Source: Leptospira soteropolitanensis (GTDB lineage Bacteria; Spirochaetota; Leptospiria; Leptospirales; Leptospiraceae). Taken from it: 64,000 bases of DNA. Positions 25,619-35,277 of this stretch are shown piece by piece. Position numbers and translations under genes: made by a program. The notes under the pieces are model-generated. The model saw only the letters and a program-made list of their open reading frames with translations, did no database searches and was not told the DNA's origin. How positions within the stretch are numbered: the first letter of the stretch is position 1; every line of letters starts with the position of its first letter. The stretch spans positions 62,001 to 126,000 of the forward strand of contig NZ_JAMQPN010000001.1 of the NCBI RefSeq assembly GCF_026151655.1. The letters are read 5' to 3'.

Positions 25619-27016
25619 ATGAATCGAGAACCCATGTTCGGCCTGGAAACCAGCTTTTTATCTAAACAAACCGCAGGTCTCATTCGAGGAATCCTACAAA
25701 AAAAGTATTCTATCGGCAGCTCTTCTGTTCCATTGTTTTCAACCCCATCACCATTATACCCTGGTTTGGAACTGATTTCTGACAAGGGTCTAAATCCGAT
25801 CCAAAAACGATTAGTAGTGGGAAGTATTCGTATGGGATACGGCCATCACCGCATGGCTCTCTCCGTTTATTCGCATTCGATAAAAAAACAAATTCCCACT
25901 TACTTACATGATCTACTTGCCATCGATTCGCCTGAAACTAAAGCAATTGCAGATATAGATTCTGGTTATAGCTATTTTTCTAGACTGAGTGCCGAAATTG
26001 GAGGACCTGTGGAATGGCTTTGGGGAACACTTATGTCCCAAGGAAATCTAACTTCCTTAGAACTTTCATGCCAGTTAGCAGAATTATATAAAGGACTGAT
26101 GAATGGAATTCCGAAGGACTCTTCCGTAATCACCACATATCCGTTAAATGGCCAGATTGCAGTGGCTTCAGGATTTCAAAAAACAATCCATCTCATTTGT
26201 GATAATTATCCCCAGTATTATTTACTTGTACCACAAGCGCTGAACTTAGTCCAATCACCTTCTGCCTATACGAAGTTCATTCAGATGGGTGTTCCCAAAG
26301 AAAATCTTGCCGTCGCAGGTCATTGGGTGTCGGAAGATGTAGTTTCCAATGCTGTTACTGATAGTGAAAATCGGGTGCGAAGAATTGATTCGAAAAAATG
26401 TAGAAGGTTTCTCATTCCGATCGGGGGAGCTGGTGCTCAGAAAGGTTATGTGTTAGATTTGATTCGACTCTCCAAGAAACATTTACAGAATAAAAAAGCA
26501 GTGTTTTGGATCAACACAGGAGACCACTCCAAAGTATTAAAATCTATTGAAACTTTTCTTATCGTTCAAAAAATTCCTTATTTATCGATTGATAATTGGG
26601 ATGATTTAATTCATTTTATAGAACGTCATCCTTTGCGTTCAGAAGATCATGAAAACAATCCACCAGTGGTTTTATTTCATTTTCCATCTCATACCGAGGC
26701 CTTTTCTGCCACCGAAAAACTCATTCGCATTACTGATGTCCTTGTAACGAAACCATCAGAACTTGCTTTTTATCCTGTTCCCAAACTTTTTATTCGTCGC
26801 GTCGGCGACCATGAAGCCGCCTCTGTCGTTAGATCCTTAGAACTTGGTGAAGGCACAGTAGAATGTAGGGAAGTGATACATGCAAAAGAACTCATTCATA
26901 TTTTCTCAGAATCATCAGATTTGTTGTTACGGATGAATGAATCGGTGATTAGAAATACAATAGAAGGTATCTATAATGGTAGTAAGGCGGCTGTTGAAAT
27001 GTCAGCCGCAAACTAA
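25619..27016 (+). CDS. MGDG-synthase/MurG-like GT-B protein, function unknown
   Basis: 465 residues. The phrase RLVVGSIRMGYGHHRMALSVYSH (residues about 63-85) resembles the glycine/histidine N-domain loop (G-x-G-H) of GT28-type monogalactosyldiacylglycerol synthases, and RITDVLVTKPSELAFYPVPKLFIRRVGDHEA resembles the C-domain donor site (K-P-S/G-x) of that family. I infer a GT-B glycosyltransferase fold acting on a lipid or cell-envelope acceptor. The match is partial: the middle of the protein does not remind me of any characterised enzyme. It reads away from the thiolase gene with ~90 bases between and is convergent with the Hpt gene. Confidence 0.55.
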   Translation: MNREPMFGLETSFLSKQTAGLIRGILQKKYSIGSSSVPLFSTPSPLYPGLELISDKGLNPIQKRLVVGSIRMGYGHHRMALSVYSHSIKKQIPTYLHDLLAIDSPETKAIADIDSGYSYFSRLSAEIGGPVEWLWGTLMSQGNLTSLELSCQLAELYKGLMNGIPKDSSVITTYPLNGQIAVASGFQKTIHLICDNYPQYYLLVPQALNLVQSPSAYTKFIQMGVPKENLAVAGHWVSEDVVSNAVTDSENRVRRIDSKKCRRFLIPIGGAGAQKGYVLDLIRLSKKHLQNKKAVFWINTGDHSKVLKSIETFLIVQKIPYLSIDNWDDLIHFIERHPLRSEDHENNPPVVLFHFPSHTEAFSATEKLIRITDVLVTKPSELAFYPVPKLFIRRVGDHEAASVVRSLELGEGTVECREVIHAKELIHIFSESSDLLLRMNESVIRNTIEGIYNGSKAAVEMSAAN

Positions 27017-27032
27017 GCAGAAATAGACTTTT

Positions 27033-27398
27033 TTATGTGGAAAACTTTTTTTCTAATTCTTGTCTGGTGGATTCCCAGATGGGTGCGATTTTTTTTCCTT
27101 CTTCCACTGAAGCGTCTATTTCTCCGGTTTTTGCGAAACCTTCCGCTTTGATCACCACTTCTGAGAGGGCGGCCAGGCCAAAATTCGCAGCCACTCCTTT
27201 GATTTGGTGTAGCTCTGCTTGCAAATCCTTTTGTTCTTTGGATACCAAAAGCCGTCCTAAATTTTCAACCCGAGTCGCCATATTTTCCAAAAGAGAGGCG
27301 ATCATCTCTTTTAACCAGGCCTGATCCTCAGGATCATTCATATCTACTAAAGATTCTATACGTGACCAATCTATAAGCAAGTTACACCATCCAATCAA
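27033..27398 (-). CDS. Hpt domain phosphotransfer protein
   Basis: 121 residues, nearly all one Hpt four-helix bundle. The phosphorylated histidine is H64 in the motif LHQIKGVAANFG (canonical H-x-L-K-G-x-A/S-x-x-x-G). Such stand-alone Hpt proteins pass a phosphoryl group between a hybrid histidine kinase and a response regulator. No kinase or regulator gene is adjacent, so its partners are elsewhere. It is monocistronic: it converges on the GT-B gene and is divergent from lpxA, which starts 87 bases away. Confidence 0.82.
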   Translation of the reverse strand: MIGWCNLLIDWSRIESLVDMNDPEDQAWLKEMIASLLENMATRVENLGRLLVSKEQKDLQAELHQIKGVAANFGLAALSEVVIKAEGFAKTGEIDASVEEGKKIAPIWESTRQELEKKFST

Positions 27399-27484
27399 AA
27401 GTAAACAGACTAAGAAAAGCGTGTAAATTACATTTTAAAAAATCATTTGCAGGCCTTCGGAATTGGTTTTTTTTGTAAAACACT

Positions 27485-28291
27485 ATGAAAATTCACCCCA
27501 CAGCCATCATCGATCCGAAGGCGGAACTCCACGAGTCCGTTGAAGTTGGACCGTTTTGTATCATCGAAAAAGATGTCAAAATCGGCGAAGGAACCGTCAT
27601 TGAATCCCACGTTAAGATCCTATCTGGAACTCGAATTGGTAAGTTCAATAAAATATCTTCGGGGGGAAGTTTCGGCGGATTACCACAAGATTTAGCCTTC
27701 AAACCGGAAACCAAAACGTACTTAGAAATTGGTGACCACAATCACATGCGTGAAAACGTCATTTTCCATCGTGGAACTGTAGAAGGAAAAGCTACAGTGA
27801 TTGGTAACCATAACTACCTTATGGGTAATGTTCATATTGCCCATGATGTGATTGTAGGTGACCACAATATTATGGTCCAAAACACTATGCTTGCGGGCCA
27901 TGTAATCATCGGTAACAAAGTTTTTATATCTGGATCCGTTGGTGTCCACCAATTTGTAAGAGTTTCTGATTATGCAATGTTAGCTGGTCTTACAAAGGTA
28001 GTGAAAGATGTCCCTCCTTATGCTACAGTGGATGGACACCCAGGTGCCGTAGTAAGTTTAAACGTAGTTGGAATGAAACGTGCAGGAATTTCTGCTGATG
28101 TTCGTTTGGCAATCAAACGCGTATATAAAACCATTTATCATAGTGGACTGAACACCAAACAAGCGCTTACTGAACTAAAAAAAGATCCAAACCCTGCTCC
28201 AGAAGTTCAAAAGATTATTGAATTCTTTGAAACAAGCAAACGTGGAGTGGTAGACCATCGTTTTGTTTCAGGTGGATCGGACGTAGAATGA
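27485..28291 (+). CDS. lpxA: LpxA, acyl-[ACP]:UDP-GlcNAc(3N) O/N-acyltransferase
   Basis: 268 residues of left-handed beta-helix hexapeptide repeats (IHPTAIID, VEVGPFCIIEKDVKIGEGT, VIVGDHNIM) and the C-terminal helical domain. The catalytic His is H120 in NVHIAHD (E. coli H125), with GLTKV and DGHPG following as in LpxA. It carries out the first step of lipid A synthesis. Leptospira LpxA is known to prefer the 3-amino sugar UDP-GlcNAc3N and so makes amide-linked chains; whether this one shares that is inference. It overlaps galE by four bases and is probably co-transcribed with it, though fabZ, lpxD and lpxB are not nearby. Confidence 0.92.
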   Translation: MKIHPTAIIDPKAELHESVEVGPFCIIEKDVKIGEGTVIESHVKILSGTRIGKFNKISSGGSFGGLPQDLAFKPETKTYLEIGDHNHMRENVIFHRGTVEGKATVIGNHNYLMGNVHIAHDVIVGDHNIMVQNTMLAGHVIIGNKVFISGSVGVHQFVRVSDYAMLAGLTKVVKDVPPYATVDGHPGAVVSLNVVGMKRAGISADVRLAIKRVYKTIYHSGLNTKQALTELKKDPNPAPEVQKIIEFFETSKRGVVDHRFVSGGSDVE

Positions 28292-29256
28292 GAATTCTCG
28301 TAACCGGGGGAGCCGGTTATATTGGAAGTCATATTGTATTAGAACTGATGGAACTTGGCCATGAGATTCTCATTGTAGATGACATGGAAAAGGGAAACGA
28401 AGCCAATTTATTTCCTGGAAACGAATTCATCAAAGGCGAAATCCAAAATCCTGAAATTTTAAAGCAAGCGTTTGCAAAAAAAATAGATGCTGTATTTCAC
28501 TTTGCTGCCTGGAAAGCTGCTGGTGAATCTATGACAGACCCACTTAAGTATACAATGAATAACTTAAATGGAACCTTTACTTTGTTAGATGCAATGGTAA
28601 AATACGGATGCCAGTATATAGTTTTTTCTTCTTCTGCAGCAGTTTATGGTGCTCCAAAATATCTTCCTATAGATGAAAAACATCCTTTAAATCCAGAAAA
28701 CTACTATGGTTATACAAAGTTATGTATTGAAGAAAACTTGGAATGGTTTGATAAACTAAAGGGATTAAAATCAGCTCGACTACGTTATTTCAATGCAGCG
28801 GGTTATGATCCTAAAGGCAGGATCAAAGGAATCGAAAAAACTCCTGCAAATCTGTTACCGATCATTATGGAAGTGGCATCAGGAATTCGTAATGGTTACG
28901 AAATTTTTGGAACAGATTACGAAACAGAAGATGGAACTTGTGTTCGTGACTACATTCATGTATCTGATTTAGCTAAGGCCCATGTTTTAGCCCTAAACTA
29001 TATCATGTCAAAAAACGAAAGTTTGACAGTAAATTTAGGTTCGGAATCGGGATATTCAGTCAAAGAAATGGCAGACCTTTCGGAAAAAGTTGTTGGGAAA
29101 ACCATTCCTCACAAAACAGGTCCTAGGCGAGCCGGTGATCCAGCAAAACTCCTCGCATCTTCTGCAAAAGCAAGAGAACTTTTGAATTGGAAACCTGTTT
29201 ATAGTGATGCAGAAACGCTACTTTCGAGTATGTGGAACCTGTATAAAAACTTATAA
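28288..29256 (+). CDS. galE: UDP-glucose 4-epimerase
   Basis: A 322-residue extended short-chain dehydrogenase. It has the Rossmann motif GGAGYIGSH at the N-terminus, SSSAAVYG with the catalytic Ser, and YYGYTK with the Tyr and Lys. ARLRYFNAAGYDPKGRIKG is the GalE sugar-binding loop, and the C-terminal RRAGDPAKLLASS is typical. It interconverts UDP-glucose and UDP-galactose, feeding LPS and other envelope sugars. The four-base overlap with lpxA supports a lipid A/LPS context. The 3' end overlaps the oppositely oriented peptidase gene by six bases. Confidence 0.9.
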   Translation: MRILVTGGAGYIGSHIVLELMELGHEILIVDDMEKGNEANLFPGNEFIKGEIQNPEILKQAFAKKIDAVFHFAAWKAAGESMTDPLKYTMNNLNGTFTLLDAMVKYGCQYIVFSSSAAVYGAPKYLPIDEKHPLNPENYYGYTKLCIEENLEWFDKLKGLKSARLRYFNAAGYDPKGRIKGIEKTPANLLPIIMEVASGIRNGYEIFGTDYETEDGTCVRDYIHVSDLAKAHVLALNYIMSKNESLTVNLGSESGYSVKEMADLSEKVVGKTIPHKTGPRRAGDPAKLLASSAKARELLNWKPVYSDAETLLSSMWNLYKNL

Positions 29257-30051
29257 AGAAGGAGTCTTAATTTTTTCGCAATCCGGGTTTATGGAACTTA
29301 CGTAATCCAAAGCCCGGTCTCCAAGAACATCAGCTCCTAAAAAACTCCCAGTCAATTGAATCTCACCGGTTGTAAATCCTTTGATCCATTCCTTTGTGAG
29401 TCTGTTAGAAATTGGCGCATAAGACCAGTGCCATTTTTCTTCTTGGTATCCTTTATTGTTCCTTGTCGATAAATGGCTGTAAGGTTGACAAAATCCGTAT
29501 TTTGACGCATTTTGTATTAGCCAATCGTAAAGAATTTTTCCTTTTCCATTTTCTTCGAAATAAGCGTTATCCAAAGCATTGATATCAAAATCGGTTCCCC
29601 AATGGTGGCGAGAAGTTCCTGGTGCACTAGAAAATTCTAATATCAAGTTGATAATTTCTTCTGGAGATTTTCCTTTAATAGGAACACGCATTGTTTTTTT
29701 ACCAGTGAATTTGGATTCCCAAATTCCTTTTTGATGATTAAAATTTCGAAAGGAAGAAACCAAAAAAATATGTTGTTTGTATGTGGATGGTTTTGAATCT
29801 TCAAAGTCATTGATCATCTGATGGAGGGCTTTTTTTACGTCAGGCCGAAGAAAATGGTCCTTTCCATTTTCTTCTAATATAACAGGCATTAACGGCCCGG
29901 GAGAATTAAATTTTCCGGTTAAATATGATCTTTTATCAATACCTAAATACAAATCAGAATCGGTAGTTTTAACCGGTTTTTCACCGCATACTAAAAATAA
30001 AGAAACGAATAACAAAGTAATGTATTTAGTTCGTAACATAATTAAGTTCAT
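29251..30051 (-). CDS. M15-family D,D-carboxypeptidase-like lipoprotein
   Basis: A 266-residue protein with a signal peptide and possible lipobox FLVC. The VanY/M15B zinc motifs are present: SSFRNFNHQKGIW, then SRHHWGTDFDIN (His and Asp ligands in the form H-x-x-G-x-D-x-D) and EEKWHWSYAP (catalytic Glu and last His ligand). It should trim D-Ala from peptidoglycan stem peptides in the periplasm. The start could equally be an ATG 12 bases further in (MLRTKYIT). It lies 15 bases after recG and may be the last gene of that operon. Confidence 0.82.
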   Translation of the reverse strand: MNLIMLRTKYITLLFVSLFLVCGEKPVKTTDSDLYLGIDKRSYLTGKFNSPGPLMPVILEENGKDHFLRPDVKKALHQMINDFEDSKPSTYKQHIFLVSSFRNFNHQKGIWESKFTGKKTMRVPIKGKSPEEIINLILEFSSAPGTSRHHWGTDFDINALDNAYFEENGKGKILYDWLIQNASKYGFCQPYSHLSTRNNKGYQEEKWHWSYAPISNRLTKEWIKGFTTGEIQLTGSFLGADVLGDRALDYVSSINPDCEKIKTPSL

Positions 30052-30065
30052 TAAAATTTTTACGA

Positions 30066-32135
30066 CTAATTCGCAAATAAAAATTTGCCTTCGCTGAATC
30101 TTGTACTCAATTCTGCGGCTTCATTGGGATCATCTAAAGGAAGAGAGGATGCATCTTCCTTAGCTTCGTCAAGCAAACTCCGATCAGAAACTAAATCGGC
30201 AATTTTAAACTCAGGAAGACCACTTTGTTTGACACCAAGCAGTTCTCCTGGACCTCGAATTGCCAAATCTTTTTCAGCTAAATAATACCCATCATTAGAT
30301 GCAACAAGTGCTTCTAAACGATCTCTTCCTTCGTCACTGATAAAATCACCAGTCATCAATATACAAAAACTTTCTATATCACTTCTGCCCACGCGACCAC
30401 GTAACTGGTGTAATTGGGAAATTCCAAATCGGTCCGCATGTTCTACTACCAAAATGGTGGCATTGGGAACATCAACTCCTACTTCCACTACTGTGGTTGT
30501 AACAAGGATTTGGATTTCTCCTGATTTGAATTTTTCCATCACAGAATCTTTGTCTGCACTTTTCATTTTACCGTGTAACAAACCAATTTTGAGATCAGGA
30601 AATACATTGGTACTTAAGTTCTCATAAGCAACTGTGCAGGATTCTAAGTCTACCTTTTCTGATTCCTCCACTAATGGATATACAATATAACATTGTCTTC
30701 CTGAACTCACATACTTACGAATCGAATTATAAACTCCGTTTCTTCGGTCTTCCTTGTACCAACGAGTGTCAATGGGTTTACGGCCTTTGGGTTTTGTTTT
30801 GATATTTACTAAGGTTAAATCACCATATAAGGTTAGACAAAGGGTTCGTGGAATCGGTGTGGCCGTCATCGCCAATATATCTGGATTTTTTCCTTTGGAG
30901 CGTATGGTTTCTCTTTGGTCCACACCGAACTTATGTTGTTCATCAATCACAACAAGTCCTAAATCAGAAAAAGCTACATCTTCTTGCAATAGGGAGTGTG
31001 TTCCAATAATGATATTCGACTCTCCTGTTTTGATTCTGGCCAATTTTTCCGAACGAGTTTTTTTATTTTCTCCACCAAGCAGTAGTTCAATGCCAAGAAA
31101 AGGCATATTCCCCATAAATTTATAAATAGTTTGATAATGTTGGCGGGCTAAAATTTCCGTAGGAGCTAAAAATACTACTTGGATATGGTTATCAATATAG
31201 TGAAGAGCAATGAGTAAGGCCGTTATTGTTTTTCCTGAACCTACATCTCCTTGTAACAAAAATGCGGCAGGAGAATCCGAACTAGTTTGTGAGAGAATTG
31301 TATTTACAGCCAGTTTTTGGTCTTCCGTCAATTCGAAAGGAAGATTTTTTTCCAAATTTTCTCTTGAGGGAGATTGGGGAAGTGGCCAAAGCATCCGTTT
31401 TATTTTTTGTCTTTCTCTTTGTTTGTATAGAAGTAGTCGTTGAAAATAAAAGAATTCTTCGTAAGCAAACCTTTTCCGTGCAATTTGCACAGCTTCCATA
31501 GTTTCAGGAAAATGTATTTCATGAAAGGCTTTATCACGACCGATTAACGATCGTTTTTTGATTAATTTTGAAGGGAGGTTTTCTATGATATTGCCTCCTT
31601 CCAAAACTTGAAACATCAATTTTCGTAGTCCCTTAGAATCAAGACCTTCTTCTTTCAAAGCCTCTGTGGATGGATAAAGGGGAATGATACGTCCTGCATG
31701 AATGGAATCTTCTGGATCATCCTTGTCTGATAAAAATTCATACTCAGGGTGGACAATTTGATATCCTTTAAAATACTCCAGTTTTCCTGAGATCACCACT
31801 TTCCTGTCCACGGTGAAAATCTTATGAAAAAAATTCACACCACGAAAGAATACCAAATTGATACGTTCATTGTTTAAAGTTCTGAATCCAACAAGTAACC
31901 TGCTTTTTTTTCCATGAACAATATAACTATCAGCGATGGTTCCTAGGAGAGTAACTATATCTCCTTGTTTTAAAATAATATCCTTTGTAAAGTTACGATC
32001 TAAGTAACGACGTGGAAAATATGTCAGTAGTTCAAAAAAAGTTGCGATTCCATGTTCTAAAAGGACAGATTTTCTTTTTGGTCCAATCCCTTTTAACGAA
32101 GACAGACTTTGTGATAAATCAAGTTCCTGTTTCAT
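30066..32135 (-). CDS. recG: ATP-dependent DNA helicase RecG
   Basis: 689 residues, close to the family norm. An N-terminal wedge/OB domain (LGTIADSYIVHGKKSR) is followed by a superfamily 2 helicase core: motif I GDVGSGKTITA, Ia PTEILARQH, motif II DEQH, motif III TATPIPRT, and motif VI QLRGRVGRS. The C-terminal TRG region GPGELLGVKQSGLPEFKIADL is present. RecG remodels stalled replication forks and Holliday junctions. The start overlaps the preceding zinc-ribbon gene by four bases. Confidence 0.95.
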   Translation of the reverse strand: MKQELDLSQSLSSLKGIGPKRKSVLLEHGIATFFELLTYFPRRYLDRNFTKDIILKQGDIVTLLGTIADSYIVHGKKSRLLVGFRTLNNERINLVFFRGVNFFHKIFTVDRKVVISGKLEYFKGYQIVHPEYEFLSDKDDPEDSIHAGRIIPLYPSTEALKEEGLDSKGLRKLMFQVLEGGNIIENLPSKLIKKRSLIGRDKAFHEIHFPETMEAVQIARKRFAYEEFFYFQRLLLYKQRERQKIKRMLWPLPQSPSRENLEKNLPFELTEDQKLAVNTILSQTSSDSPAAFLLQGDVGSGKTITALLIALHYIDNHIQVVFLAPTEILARQHYQTIYKFMGNMPFLGIELLLGGENKKTRSEKLARIKTGESNIIIGTHSLLQEDVAFSDLGLVVIDEQHKFGVDQRETIRSKGKNPDILAMTATPIPRTLCLTLYGDLTLVNIKTKPKGRKPIDTRWYKEDRRNGVYNSIRKYVSSGRQCYIVYPLVEESEKVDLESCTVAYENLSTNVFPDLKIGLLHGKMKSADKDSVMEKFKSGEIQILVTTTVVEVGVDVPNATILVVEHADRFGISQLHQLRGRVGRSDIESFCILMTGDFISDEGRDRLEALVASNDGYYLAEKDLAIRGPGELLGVKQSGLPEFKIADLVSDRSLLDEAKEDASSLPLDDPNEAAELSTRFSEGKFLFAN

Positions 32136-32533
32136 AATTCATCCGTGGGTTTTGGAGGTCCAAATCCGTGGTCACTTGTTTCAGAAGAATTGTTTGTATT
32201 TTTTTCTGAATCCAAAATCAAATAACAATATTTGCATCCGTAAATTTGGGCCTGTTTTTTCCCTTCACTGTTAGTATAAGCAGAAATGGCAGCATATAAA
32301 AATTCGTTTTTGTTTAATACAGTCCCACAAACAGGACATAGGCGAAGCCTAGGAAGATTGGGATCTTTTTCTTTGCCATAAACTTTTCTAGGATCCCCGA
32401 CCCGTAAATTTCCTTCTTTGGCAAGACGTTCCTTTTCTTTTTTATCTAAACTTTGGTTGTCAACGGCAGAAAGTGCATACAAAAAAAAGGCTACTGTAAA
32501 CAGAACTCCACAAATCGTAAGAAAGGTAACCAT
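32132..32533 (-). CDS. Membrane-anchored zinc-ribbon-like protein, unknown function
   Basis: 133 residues. One N-terminal membrane helix (TFLTICGVLFTVAFFLYAL) is followed by a charged linker and a treble-clef/zinc-ribbon-like module: C-P-V-C (LRLCPVCGTVL) and C-K-Y-C (YGCKYCYLIL), separated by about 30 residues. The tail is acidic and Pro-rich. I know no function. It starts immediately after the metallophosphoesterase stop and ends inside the recG start, so it belongs to a tightly packed minus-strand operon. Confidence 0.65.
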   Translation of the reverse strand: MVTFLTICGVLFTVAFFLYALSAVDNQSLDKKEKERLAKEGNLRVGDPRKVYGKEKDPNLPRLRLCPVCGTVLNKNEFLYAAISAYTNSEGKKQAQIYGCKYCYLILDSEKNTNNSSETSDHGFGPPKPTDEL

Positions 32534-33538
32534 TTAATTACCTCTAATGTAATCTTCGGAACTCACTGTGGAAATGGGATTTTGTGAAATTAACTTCAAA
32601 TCTTTTTCTGAACAATCCACTTCAATGAGAGTGTGCCAATCTTCTCCCCTCAATTGACAAAGATTGGATTGAACCACACTTTTTCCTTCCATAATGATTT
32701 CAGCATAATATCCTCCTTCCTGAAATCCATGTAAAGAGTCCACAGCACCAAAGTTAGATGGATTAATAAAAACAGTATTTCTAGTTTTTTTAATTCCTTG
32801 ATCTTCGTGGACATGGCCAGAAACCACAAGAGAAGGTGATTCATCATCTAAATAACGACGAATCCCTTGGCTTCCACATTTCCCTACTCCAGGAATGTTA
32901 TCAAAATATCCATAGGCTGGATTATGAATCCAACAAATATCAGGGAGTTCTTCTCGGAAAAAATCTTCTGGTTCACTATAGTTTTTTCCGTTCTTTGTAT
33001 ACTCATGAAAAACAACGGTTAGTTTTTCAGGAATTCCAGAGGTCCAAATGGGAGCACCACCATAACCGGATACTTTTAAATTTGCAAAGTCAAAACTTTT
33101 TCTATGAACTTCGCGTTGGTAAAGTTCAGTGTATTGCAGGTCTAAATCATAATTTCCCGGTAAACAGTAAACAGGCGACTTTGCATATTTAATGATTAGT
33201 TTTTCGATGATTTCATATTTTTCTTTCATCGTTTTGGCAGCGAGTTTATACAAATCTCGATACTTTTGCGATTTTTCTACAACTGCCGTGGAATACTTTT
33301 CAGGAAAACGAATGGCGTGTGTTGTGAAATCAAAAGGAGTGGAATCGTCTTTTCTTTCCGTTAACAAATAATATAATTCTTCCTGGACTCCACAAAAATC
33401 GATGATACGATCAAAAGAAAAAAATGCCTTATAAATAATATCTCCGGAAAACAAATACAAATCTGCCTCAGTAGTTTGCAGAATTCGTTTTAGACCATGA
33501 AGTCCATCATGGATATCCGTTAGATAAATGATTTTCAT
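32534..33538 (-). CDS. Calcineurin-like metallophosphoesterase
   Basis: 334 residues. The metallophosphoesterase motifs occur in order: D-x-H (YLTDIHDG, D8/H10), GD (FSGDIIY), GN (LPGNYDLD, with Tyr in place of the usual His of GNHD), a His in WIHNP, and GHVH (VVSGHVHEDQG). The loss of the GNHD histidine may alter activity. An insertion of about 80 residues between GD and GN distinguishes it from small phosphodiesterases. The substrate is unknown. It abuts its neighbours on both sides with no intergenic space. Confidence 0.78.
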   Translation of the reverse strand: MKIIYLTDIHDGLHGLKRILQTTEADLYLFSGDIIYKAFFSFDRIIDFCGVQEELYYLLTERKDDSTPFDFTTHAIRFPEKYSTAVVEKSQKYRDLYKLAAKTMKEKYEIIEKLIIKYAKSPVYCLPGNYDLDLQYTELYQREVHRKSFDFANLKVSGYGGAPIWTSGIPEKLTVVFHEYTKNGKNYSEPEDFFREELPDICWIHNPAYGYFDNIPGVGKCGSQGIRRYLDDESPSLVVSGHVHEDQGIKKTRNTVFINPSNFGAVDSLHGFQEGGYYAEIIMEGKSVVQSNLCQLRGEDWHTLIEVDCSEKDLKLISQNPISTVSSEDYIRGN

Positions 33539-34219
33539 TTATTCATTTTCCCAAAGTAACATCTGAATGTCTCGATCTTCTTCTATATAATCGATCTTTA
33601 AATATTCAGGTCCAAAAAAATCAACGAGAGGTTTTAGGATGGTAGAAGATCTTACAAAAATATACAATTCGTTGTTGTCACCAATGATGTATTGGATATC
33701 AATTTTGCCCGCAATGGTAGGAACCAAATTCAAAAAATAATTTAGATCAAACAGAATTTCCCACTGGAGTCCAGTAATCGATAAAAGATGTGGGGCAGCA
33801 TTCAAAATGGATTCAAAAACCTTTTTTTTGTGGAAAGGATCTACTTTACCAAACCACCTAACAAAATCAAATCGCCTTGGTTTGGTATCCCAAACCCTAT
33901 AACCGACAATTTTTAAGCGGGCTCTGTTATCTTTCACGGAAACTGGTTTTAAACGAACCCGGTAATGAATGGATTCTACGTTCAAAAAACGAGCAATCCA
34001 TAGCCAACCCATTCGGTAAACTCCGGTCAATATGACTTCTCCCTTCGCAGAAGAAACATCCAAACTCTCTAAATCGGGATCTTCGGCAATGATCTCAGTG
34101 GCTATGACCTTTCGTAAGCTACCAAGAAGTAAGGTAACTTTATAATTACTCTTTGGGACCACTTTGGGTGGCAAAAAGAGATTCAGTGGATTGAAACGGA
34201 GAAGATCCGTTAAAAGCAT
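33539..34219 (-). CDS. Conserved-looking protein of unknown function
   Basis: 226 residues, no signal peptide or clear membrane helix, and no motif I recognise. The composition is that of a folded cytoplasmic protein, with alternating strands (YKVTLLLGSL, RARLKIVGYRVWD) and a basic middle (KPRRFDFVRWFGKVDPFHKKK). It is the first gene of a minus-strand series: this gene, metallophosphoesterase, zinc-ribbon protein, recG and the M15 peptidase, each starting at or inside the previous stop, apart from the last. The promoter should lie in the 56 bases shared with divergent gpsA. Confidence 0.6.
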   Translation of the reverse strand: MLLTDLLRFNPLNLFLPPKVVPKSNYKVTLLLGSLRKVIATEIIAEDPDLESLDVSSAKGEVILTGVYRMGWLWIARFLNVESIHYRVRLKPVSVKDNRARLKIVGYRVWDTKPRRFDFVRWFGKVDPFHKKKVFESILNAAPHLLSITGLQWEILFDLNYFLNLVPTIAGKIDIQYIIGDNNELYIFVRSSTILKPLVDFFGPEYLKIDYIEEDRDIQMLLWENE

Positions 34220-34275
34220 ATTTTAATTTTATTTTCTATTGCCTTTTTGGAAAGCAGATTTAGAATACTGAACTC

Positions 34276-35277
34276 ATGAAGATTGGTATCATTGGCGCCG
34301 GAAGTTTTGGCACTGCACTAGGTAGTATTTTAGCGGACAAGGGTTATGACGTGACCCTTTGGACACGAAGTGAAGATCAAGCAAGATCCATCAACGAAAA
34401 ACATATGAACACCAAACATATGCCTGATTTGGTGCTCCCTGAGAAATTAAAGGCGGATACCAATCTCATACATGTTGTAAAAGATAAGGACATGATCGTT
34501 TCGGCTCCCCCAAGCCATGCTCTTTCGGGGATTCTAAAAGAAATAAAAGACCATATTCCTCCCAAAGTGCCGATTGTTTCTGCTTCCAAAGGGATCGAAA
34601 ACGAAAGCTTAAGACTTGTGTCAGAAATTTTTGAATCAGAACTACCGGGCCAATTCCACTCCCAGCTTTCTTATCTTTCAGGACCTAGTTTTGCTAAAGA
34701 AATGGTGAGGCGGGTTCCAACGATAGTATCCATTGCTTCCAAAAACGAGGCTACCGCCAAACGAGTGCAAGAGATCTTTAGTTTTACATACTTCCGGACG
34801 TATTGGACCCCCGATGTGGTTGGGGTCGAAGTGGGTGGTTCATTGAAAAACGTAATCGCCATAGCAGCAGGAGTTGCCGACGGCCTTGGTTTTGGTCAAA
34901 ATACTAGGGCTGCTCTCATCACACGTGGGTTAAACGAAATCACAAGGATGGGGATCAAAATGGGTGCAGATCCTATGACCTTCCTTGGACCATCGGGAAT
35001 GGGAGATTTGGTACTTACCTGTTGTGGGGAAGGATCAAGAAACCGTACCGTTGGCTTTCGTTTGGGTAAGGGAGAGAAACTAAAAGATATTTTAGCTTCT
35101 ATGAATGAAGTGGCAGAAGGTGTCAAAACCACTCTTTCTGCAAAAAATCTTTCTGACAAACTGGGTGTGGAAATGGCCATCACCCAAGAAGTCTATCGAA
35201 TGTTATACGAAGACAAAGATCCGAAAGAAGTAGTCAAAGCTTTAATGAGCCGAGATTTAAAACGGGAAGGTGTTTAA
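34276..35277 (+). CDS. gpsA: NAD(P)H-dependent glycerol-3-phosphate dehydrogenase
   Basis: 333 residues. The N-terminal dinucleotide fold has [17 protein letters not shown], the substrate-loop Lys in [15 protein letters not shown], and [12 protein letters not shown] with [10 protein letters not shown] are all GpsA hallmarks. It reduces dihydroxyacetone phosphate to sn-glycerol 3-phosphate for phospholipid synthesis. It reads divergently from the unknown protein gene and its stop overlaps the convergent MAPEG gene by four bases. Confidence 0.94.
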   Translation: MKIGIIGAGSFGTALGSILADKGYDVTLWTRSEDQARSINEKHMNTKHMPDLVLPEKLKADTNLIHVVKDKDMIVSAPPSHALSGILKEIKDHIPPKVPIVSASKGIENESLRLVSEIFESELPGQFHSQLSYLSGPSFAKEMVRRVPTIVSIASKNEATAKRVQEIFSFTYFRTYWTPDVVGVEVGGSLKNVIAIAAGVADGLGFGQNTRAALITRGLNEITRMGIKMGADPMTFLGPSGMGDLVLTCCGEGSRNRTVGFRLGKGEKLKDILASMNEVAEGVKTTLSAKNLSDKLGVEMAITQEVYRMLYEDKDPKEVVKALMSRDLKREGV

